Assembly: GCA_964608055.1 (NCBI GenBank)
Contig: CAZSMJ010000069.1
Span: 1 to 10,328 of the forward strand
Direction: 5' to 3'
DNA length: 10,328 bases
From: JALYNX01 sp964608055
Lineage (GTDB): Bacteria > Actinomycetota > Acidimicrobiia > Spongiisociales > ZC4RG35
This document shows positions 1 to 4,396 of this stretch, in pieces. Made by a program: the position numbers and the translations under genes. The notes below the pieces were generated by a model. It saw nothing but the letters and a program-made list of their open reading frames with translations. It had not been told where the DNA came from and ran no database searches. The first letter of the stretch is position 1. Every line of letters starts with the position of its first letter.

Positions 1-353
1 TACCCATCACCTGGTTCGACGTCCTGGGGAGGCTGCGCCAGGCTCCTGAAGGTCGGCTTCGCATGCATGAGATGGAGGAACAGTCAGTCTTCACCAGGAG
101 CGGTATCACCAGGCTCGCCGATCGCATCGAGAATGCAGGGTTGATCGAAAGGGTGAGATCCTCATCTGACCGGCGTGGGGTCTACCTCAGGATCACCGAC
201 GCCGGTATTGAGATGCTCGATGAGGTCTGGCCTGATCACCAGCAGAGCATCTGGCGGCACTTCGCCCGCCACCTCGACGCCTCCGACCTGAAGGCGCTGC
301 AACGCGCTGCTCAAAAGATCAATGCAGCCCAAGAGGAACCACGGTCAAGCTGA
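1..353 (+). CDS. MarR-family transcriptional regulator, 5' end cut by window
   Basis: This is the C-terminal 116 residues of a winged-helix MarR regulator. The reading frame is open from base 3, well upstream of the first ATG at 63, so the true start lies outside the window. The visible part reads like the family core: helix 2 region (TWFDVLGRLRQAPEGRLRM, residues 3-21 of the visible part), the recognition helix with SGITRLADRIENAGLIER (33-50), and the wing with SDRRGVYLRITDAG (55-68), which includes the conserved DRR turn. A long C-terminal helix for dimerisation follows. MarR proteins usually bind palindromic operators as dimers and respond to small phenolic or other ligands; the ligand and target here cannot be read. 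The gene converges on the minus-strand YdeI-like gene with a 36 bp gap that holds no obvious terminator hairpin. Confidence 0.9.
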   Translation, partial: PITWFDVLGRLRQAPEGRLRMHEMEEQSVFTRSGITRLADRIENAGLIERVRSSSDRRGVYLRITDAGIEMLDEVWPDHQQSIWRHFARHLDASDLKALQRAAQKINAAQEEPRSS

Positions 354-389
354 GATCGATCACGGCCAGCCTGAGACGGAAGTCGACCG

Positions 390-704
390 CTAGAGGTCGG
401 GGGGCAGCGCGGCAGTGCCCGCGGCTGTCATTCGGCCCTCGTCAACCATTCGGCGGGCGATCTTGCGATTCGTTTCCGACCAATTCGAGCCGGGGCGTCG
501 CGGAGCGAATCGGATTGCCCATCGCTCGTGATCGATTCTTTGGCCGTGAAAGTCGACCCAACCGTGACGGAGCGCTGTTTCCTGCAACTCGGCCAGGGTG
601 ATCGTCTGTTTGCCGGACGCTTTCTTGTAAAGGGCGACGACGATTTCCCGCTCGCTTTCCCCATGGGCGCCAAGCCATTTGTCGAACTCGGCTTGGCTGG
701 CCAT
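390..704 (-). CDS. Short YdeI/OmpD-associated (OmdA-like) family protein
   Basis: A 104-residue protein starting at the ATG at 704 (MASQAEFDKWLGAHG). An upstream in-frame extension to 905 runs through the coding region of the next gene and does not look like this family, so I reject it. Family signatures in order: an N-terminal W-L segment (8-15), a KKASGK patch (27-32), HGWVDFHGQ (47-55, the family's usual GWID turn), APRRPGSNWSETN (67-79, the PRRPxSxWSxxN hallmark) and GRMTAAG (91-97). Family members are usually near 190 residues, with a C-terminal OmdA domain. That half is absent: a TAG follows directly after ALPPDL. So it is either a natural single-domain form or a truncation. Function is poorly known; some members are linked to bacteriocin protection or stress. 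It lies 29 bp downstream of the amidohydrolase gene on the same strand, with a weak GAGG about 9 nt before the ATG, so the two are probably co-transcribed. Confidence 0.75.
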   Translation of the reverse strand: MASQAEFDKWLGAHGESEREIVVALYKKASGKQTITLAELQETALRHGWVDFHGQRIDHERWAIRFAPRRPGSNWSETNRKIARRMVDEGRMTAAGTAALPPDL

Positions 705-733
705 GAGGATGGACCTCGAGGTGTCCCTAGGGC

Positions 734-2221
734 TCACGGCCAACCTTGATGATGGAGACGGAACTCCCGCACCTCGTCGGTGGTGGTCGGGCCCCAAGTC
801 ATCGTCGGCACCGGGTGCTCCGTCCGGGCCGCCTCCAACTCGTCGGCGGTGAAACCGACCGGCTCCCGGATCGGGTCGATCCCATAGAGGTTGGCCGCAT
901 TCCAACCCAGGATCTTGGCTTTGACCGCCCGTGTCAGCTCCGGGTACCCATATCTCTCACGGAGGTCGGCCGGGATCTGGAACGCCCGAAAGGCGTCGAT
1001 CTGACCCTGAGGCGATCCGTAGAAGATGGAGTCGGTCCCCCAGAGCACATTGTCCTCCCCGAAGGCAACAAGGAGCTTGCCCAGGACGTGGGCGGCTTCA
1101 TCTGGCCGTCTGAGCAGGTGCCACCAAGTCGATCCGATCTCGGCATAGACGTTCTCCGCGGGACCGATCCCCGCTCCCCGCACCGACGACACGAGACGGT
1201 TGACACCGACACCGGCACTGCCTTCGGTGAACGGTCCCTCACGTTGCGCCACCTCGAAACCCGAGTGGTACACGACGAACTTGACGTTGGGGTGGGCCCG
1301 TGCTGCGGGGCCGATGTCCTCGGGAGAGCCGTATCGGGCCCGGTCGGAGAGGCCCTTGTGCACGAATAGCACCGGGTTGCCGAGGGCCTCGATCTGTTCG
1401 AGGAACACATTGCCCACTTGCGGCAGGTCGGGGTTGTGATCGTCGAGCCACCAATGGATGTCGGAGGGGAAGTGGGTGAAGGTCTTCCAACCAGCGATCT
1501 GGTTCTCGGCGACGGTGCGCTCCATCTCCTCCAAGACCGAGGCAATGGGTGCCACCTGGGGGAGGGCGAGGGCGTTGACCACGACCCGATCGTCGCCAGA
1601 GAGGTTCTGCACCAGGCGACGGGTTTCCTCCATCACCTGGGGCGAGAGCGGGCTCCCCTCGGGAAGGATGGGAAGCCCGGACAGGGCGACCATCGTGGTG
1701 TCAGAGCGGACAAAGACCTCCTCGAGGAAGTGATTCATCGAGAAGCAGGCTCGAGGGTCGTCCTCGTCCTGACACTGAGCTTGAGGGAACTGACGGCCCC
1801 AGAACCAATCGCCTCGGGTGGAGGGATCGAGGTCGTACTCGAGAAGATGTCCCTGGACGTCGAACACGAACTGGGAAGGGCCGAGGACGGCGCGGGCCGC
1901 GTCGGTGTCATGTCGAGACGTCGGGTCGAAGGGGTACCACAAACCTGTCGGCATCCCGGCTGCTCTGGCTACCGCGGCGTCGATGGCTGCCAGCGAAACC
2001 GCCAGGGCACACGCTGATCGCAGGAACTGGCGCCGGCTCATCCCGGTCCTGGCGATGGCGTCGTCGACGCCCGAGCGGGCGAGGATCTCCGCTTCGCGCC
2101 GGACCGGTGTAATCGGCTCAGGCTCGTACTCACCGTTGGAGCACTGTCCAAAAGCGATGGGGAGACCAGGGTCCTCGTCGCGCCACGACTGGGCCATCAC
2201 TTGATTCTGCCCGAGTTCCAT
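734..2221 (-). CDS. Tat-exported amidohydrolase-2 family metal-dependent hydrolase
   Basis: A 495-residue TIM-barrel hydrolase. Residues 62-68 read SRRQFLR, a twin-arginine motif, followed by an Ala-rich hydrophobic stretch (about 70-83) and an ARAAG cleavage-like site (85-89), so the product is probably exported folded by Tat. A roughly 60-residue leader containing CSNGEYEP (27-34) precedes it; I recall this as typical of an actinobacterial amidohydrolase subfamily, so I keep the first ATG. Candidate metal and catalytic residues: DVQGH (121-125, with Gln where the classic DxHxH has its first His), K246 in GWKTFTHF, H288 in FVHKG, H319 in YHSGFE, and D397 in LWGTDSIF. The substrate cannot be told. 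Alternative starts are ATG at 2197 (residue 9) and ATG at 2041 (residue 61); the latter has AGGA 5 nt upstream and would put the Tat motif at the N-terminus. It is divergent from nuoE across a 100 bp gap. No functional link to complex I is evident. Confidence 0.87.
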   Translation of the reverse strand: MELGQNQVMAQSWRDEDPGLPIAFGQCSNGEYEPEPITPVRREAEILARSGVDDAIARTGMSRRQFLRSACALAVSLAAIDAAVARAAGMPTGLWYPFDPTSRHDTDAARAVLGPSQFVFDVQGHLLEYDLDPSTRGDWFWGRQFPQAQCQDEDDPRACFSMNHFLEEVFVRSDTTMVALSGLPILPEGSPLSPQVMEETRRLVQNLSGDDRVVVNALALPQVAPIASVLEEMERTVAENQIAGWKTFTHFPSDIHWWLDDHNPDLPQVGNVFLEQIEALGNPVLFVHKGLSDRARYGSPEDIGPAARAHPNVKFVVYHSGFEVAQREGPFTEGSAGVGVNRLVSSVRGAGIGPAENVYAEIGSTWWHLLRRPDEAAHVLGKLLVAFGEDNVLWGTDSIFYGSPQGQIDAFRAFQIPADLRERYGYPELTRAVKAKILGWNAANLYGIDPIREPVGFTADELEAARTEHPVPTMTWGPTTTDEVREFRLHHQGWP

Positions 2222-2321
2222 GTTCTTTGTTCGAAGAGCGCCACATATGACGTCACGTACCTCAGGTAAGCGTTTTGTGCGTTTCGCTACGCCAAGAGGC
2301 TCTACCTATTCTCCGACACCG
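2222..2321. promoter_or_regulatory. Divergent control region between amidohydrolase gene and nuoE
   Basis: This 100 bp gap separates two genes read outward. It contains a perfect 8 bp palindrome TGACGTCA (2248-2255) and, 2 bp on, a perfect TACCT-C-AGGTA inverted repeat (2258-2268); together they could be an operator. Just before the nuoE ATG at 2322 is TATTCT (2307-2312), matching TATAAT at 4 of 6 bases and the actinobacterial TANNNT form, with 9 nt to the ATG. A weak -35-like TTCGCT lies at 2283-2288 (18 nt spacing). No Shine-Dalgarno is visible before 2322, so a leaderless or nearly leaderless nuoE message is possible. The palindromes are plain in the sequence; the promoter and operator roles are inference. 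Confidence 0.4.
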
Positions 2322-2945
2322 ATGAGCCATTGGTCGGAGGCCACCCAGGACCGCGCCCGCGAGGTCATCTCCCGTTATCCGATGAAGAGATCGGCCGTGA
2401 TGCCCCTTCTCTATCTGGCAATGGCCGAAGAGGGTTACCTCAGCAACGAGGGAATGGAGGAGGTTGCGCGCTGGGTGGAGATCACTCCGGCCCAGGTCCT
2501 TGGCGTTGCCAGCTTCTACACCATGTACAAACGGGAGCGAACCGGGCGTTACCTGATCTCGTGCTGCACCTCGATCTCCTGCATGTTGCTCGGCGCCGAC
2601 GACATCCTCCATGCCATCGAAGACGAGTCGGGTGTTCCTCACGGGGAAACCGATGACAAGGGCTTGCTTTCCGTCGAGCACGTGGAATGCATCGGCGCCT
2701 GTGGGGGCGCCCCCGCGGTCCAGGTCAACTATGAGCTGATCGAGGGAGTCACCCCGGAACGCGCCCGCGACCTGGTCCGGTGGTTGAGCGGAGCGCGTCC
2801 TGAAGTGGTCAACACCGAGGAGATGCAGGAGTTGTTCGGAGGTGTCAAGAGCTTCGACTGGGGAGTGAAGGAGGAGGTGGGGGCGATCGGCCCCTATCCG
2901 GCTTTCCAACCCTTCGGGACCGTGGGACGAGAGGACCCTTCTTGA
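2322..2945 (+). CDS. nuoE: NADH-quinone oxidoreductase subunit E (2Fe-2S, thioredoxin-like)
   Basis: A 207-residue subunit E of complex I, the 24-kDa homologue in the NADH-oxidising module on the cytoplasmic side. It carries the N1a-type 2Fe-2S cluster beside FMN. The N-terminal helical part includes ISRYPMKRSAVMPLLYLA (16-33) and the family's ASFYTMY (63-69). The thioredoxin-like domain has CTSISC (C82, C87) and VECIGACGGAP (C123, C127), the full CX4C plus CX3C ligand set. An extra Cys (C81) sits next to the first ligand. The C-terminal tail after about residue 160 is longer than the minimal fold, as in actinobacteria. I chose ATG 2322 because homology begins there; the frame stays open upstream to ATG 2220, and GTG 2277 has a weak AGGT 8-9 nt before it, but those upstream residues are not family-like. 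Its TGA overlaps the TTG start of nuoF. Confidence 0.95.
   Translation: MSHWSEATQDRAREVISRYPMKRSAVMPLLYLAMAEEGYLSNEGMEEVARWVEITPAQVLGVASFYTMYKRERTGRYLISCCTSISCMLLGADDILHAIEDESGVPHGETDDKGLLSVEHVECIGACGGAPAVQVNYELIEGVTPERARDLVRWLSGARPEVVNTEEMQELFGGVKSFDWGVKEEVGAIGPYPAFQPFGTVGREDPS
2929..2935 (+). promoter_or_regulatory. Ribosome binding site for nuoF TTG start
   Basis: GAGAGGA lies 6 nt before a TTG at 2942, which is a good Shine-Dalgarno at good spacing. The later in-frame ATG at 2972 has GGAGG touching it with no usable spacing. This is why I place the nuoF start at TTG 2942, overlapping the nuoE stop as TTGA. Confidence 0.55.
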
Positions 2946-4255
2946 CGACACCCCTCGTAGTGACCCGGAGGATGACCGACCATCCGACGGATTCACACAC
3001 CATCGAGCGTTACGAGGCCACCGGCGGGTACAAGCAGGCTCCCCGCGCCCTGGGGATGACCAGAGATGAGTTGGTGGAGACCGTCAAGCAGTCGGGTCTC
3101 CTTGGTCGGGGCGGCGCCGCCTTCTCGACTGGCCTCAAGTGGAGCTTCCTCGCCCCGGCTCGCCCTTCCTATCTCGTGATCAACGCCGACGAGTCCGAGC
3201 CCGGGACCTTCAAGGATCGCCAGCTACTCGAGCGAGATCCCCACCAGATGCTGGAGGGGGTCATCATCACCGCCGTGGCTAACGAGGTCCACCACGCCTT
3301 CATCTACATACGGGGTGAGTACCCCAAGCCGGCGCGGCGGGTCCAGGCCGCGATCGACGCCGCCTATGCCAAGGGCTACCTGGGCAAGGGAATCTTCGGT
3401 ACCGGCTACGAACTCGAGGTCACGGTTCATCTCGGCGCCGGGGCCTACATCTGCGGGGAAGAGACGGCTCTGATCAACAGCCTCGAAGGTCTTCGTGGAG
3501 AACCGAGGCTCAAGCCGCCCTACTTCCCGGCGGCGAAAGGGCTTTACATGCAGCCCACGATCGTCAACAACGTCGAGACTGTGTCCGACCTGCCCCACAT
3601 CCTCGAGCTGGGCGCCGAGGAATTTGCCGGGCTCGGTCACGTGCTGGACACCGGGACCTTCATGACCTCGATCTCGGGTCACGTCAAACGCCCTGGCAAC
3701 TACGAGCTTCCTCACGGAATCCTCTGGGGGGAGCTGATCTATGAGGTGGCAGGTGGCATTCGAGACGACAAAGAGCTGAAGGCGTGGATCCCCGGTGGCG
3801 CCTCTGCACCTTGGTTCGTGCCCGATGTCCATCTCCACCAACAGATAACGAAGGACGTCTGTGCCGAGGCTGGTTCGATGCTGGGCTCGGGGGCGGTGAT
3901 AGTGATGGACGAGACCACCTGCATGATCCGCGCCGCCGAACGGATCGTTCGCTTCTTTGCTCACGAATCCTGCGGTCAGTGCACTCCCTGTCGGGAGGGA
4001 ACCACTTGGCTGGAAATGGTCCTTCGTCGGATCGAGACCGGCCAGGGCCGCCAGATCGACCTCGATTTGATGCTCGATGTTTCCGACGGGATCAGCATTG
4101 GGCTCGCCTGGCCGCCCAAGATGACGACGATCTGCCCGCTGGGGCCTTCGGCGGTCTCACCGATCATCGCGTTGCGTGATTTCTTCAGGGACGAGGTCAT
4201 GGCCCATGTTGAACTCGGAGCTTGCCCGCTGGAGAAGGCGGAGGCGGTGGCATGA
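2942..4255 (+). CDS. nuoF: NADH-quinone oxidoreductase subunit F (FMN, NADH site, N3 cluster)
   Basis: A 437-residue subunit F, the 51-kDa homologue that binds NADH and FMN and passes electrons to the Fe-S chain. Key blocks: GRGGAAFSTGLKW (55-67, the glycine-rich nucleotide-binding loop, usually GRGGAGFPTGLKW), ADESEPGTFKDR (82-93, FMN site) and GAGAYICGEETAL (165-177, with the conserved Glu pair near NADH). The N3 4Fe-4S ligands are ESCGQCTPCREG (C344, C347, C350) and C398 in TTICPLGPSA. The segment before C398 reads IGLAWPPKMTTICPLGPSA, longer and different from the common form in which the last Cys sits in FCALGD. Translation from TTG 2942 is supported by the ribosome site and by family-like residues (TPLVVTRRM); ATG 2972 is the alternative. 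The stop TGA overlaps an ATG at 4252, but the next real subunit starts only at 4397. Confidence 0.96.
   Translation: MTTPLVVTRRMTDHPTDSHTIERYEATGGYKQAPRALGMTRDELVETVKQSGLLGRGGAAFSTGLKWSFLAPARPSYLVINADESEPGTFKDRQLLERDPHQMLEGVIITAVANEVHHAFIYIRGEYPKPARRVQAAIDAAYAKGYLGKGIFGTGYELEVTVHLGAGAYICGEETALINSLEGLRGEPRLKPPYFPAAKGLYMQPTIVNNVETVSDLPHILELGAEEFAGLGHVLDTGTFMTSISGHVKRPGNYELPHGILWGELIYEVAGGIRDDKELKAWIPGGASAPWFVPDVHLHQQITKDVCAEAGSMLGSGAVIVMDETTCMIRAAERIVRFFAHESCGQCTPCREGTTWLEMVLRRIETGQGRQIDLDLMLDVSDGISIGLAWPPKMTTICPLGPSAVSPIIALRDFFRDEVMAHVELGACPLEKAEAVA
4240..4254 (+). promoter_or_regulatory. Strong ribosome site plus ATG overlapping the nuoF stop
   Basis: GGAGG (4240-4244) is followed after 7 nt by ATG (4252-4254), which overlaps the nuoF TGA as ATGA. 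This is the normal junction form in this operon, yet the frame it opens is the 50-codon frame through the repeat element and not nuoG. It may be the old nuoG start, orphaned by insertion of the element, or may now load ribosomes that re-initiate at GTG 4397. Confidence 0.5.
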
Positions 4256-4396
4256 GCCCGGCCCCCCTCCCCCGCACTCGCTTCGCTCGCTGGCGGGCGA
4301 TCCCCCCACTTCGCAGGGGGACAACCGAGAAGTTGTTGTCCCCCCTTTTGAGGGGGGACCGGCCGAGCGCAGCTCGGTCGAGGGGGGTGTGCGCCT
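4256..4396. repeat. Palindromic repeat element (MITE/REP-like) in the nuoF-nuoG junction
   Basis: This 141 bp gap is unlike the rest of the operon. An 8 bp terminal inverted repeat bounds it: CCCCCCTC (4262-4269) and GAGGGGGG (4380-4387). Inside are CCCCC/GGGGG arms (4303-4307/4316-4320), a 10 bp stem GGGGGACAAC/GTTGTCCCCC (4316-4325/4335-4344), a perfect 9 bp hairpin (4338-4346/4351-4359) and CCGAGC/GCTCGG (4363-4368/4372-4377). Its minus and plus frames read like the low-complexity proteins often mis-annotated from dispersed repeats (for example SLRSLAGDPPTSQGD). No transposase is present, so mobility would depend on other copies or enzymes. A dispersed, non-autonomous element is the best reading; copy number cannot be judged from one window. 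Confidence 0.7.
4338..4359 (+). other. Perfect 9 bp GC-rich hairpin inside the nuoF-nuoG insert
   Basis: Arms GTCCCCCCT (4338-4346) and AGGGGGGAC (4351-4359) close a TTTG loop. It is a strong stem but has no T-run after it, so it is not a standard intrinsic terminator. Its left arm shares bases with the right arm of the 4316-4344 stem, so the two cannot form together. It could stabilise the upstream nuoEF message, cause pausing, or be only part of the repeat. Confidence 0.5.

Noticed and set aside
63..353. Complete 96-residue MarR protein starting at ATG 63
   Set aside because: The frame and family similarity continue upstream to the window edge, so ATG 63 is an internal Met.
725..732. Palindrome CCCTAGGG between the two minus-strand genes
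   Set aside because: An isolated 8 bp palindrome in a 29 bp gap within a probable operon is likely to be chance.
746..2017. Plus-strand frames of 207 and 199 codons over the amidohydrolase
   Set aside because: The minus-strand product is a clear amidohydrolase with motif order and Tat signal; the plus-strand products look like its shadows.
4338..4359. Intrinsic terminator between nuoF and nuoG
   Set aside because: The hairpin is strong but no T-run follows, and the downstream subunits need to be expressed from the same message.
4256..4396. CRISPR array or tRNA-like gene in the nuoF-nuoG gap
   Set aside because: There are no regularly spaced identical direct repeats and no cloverleaf or CCA end; the region is explained by inverted repeats.
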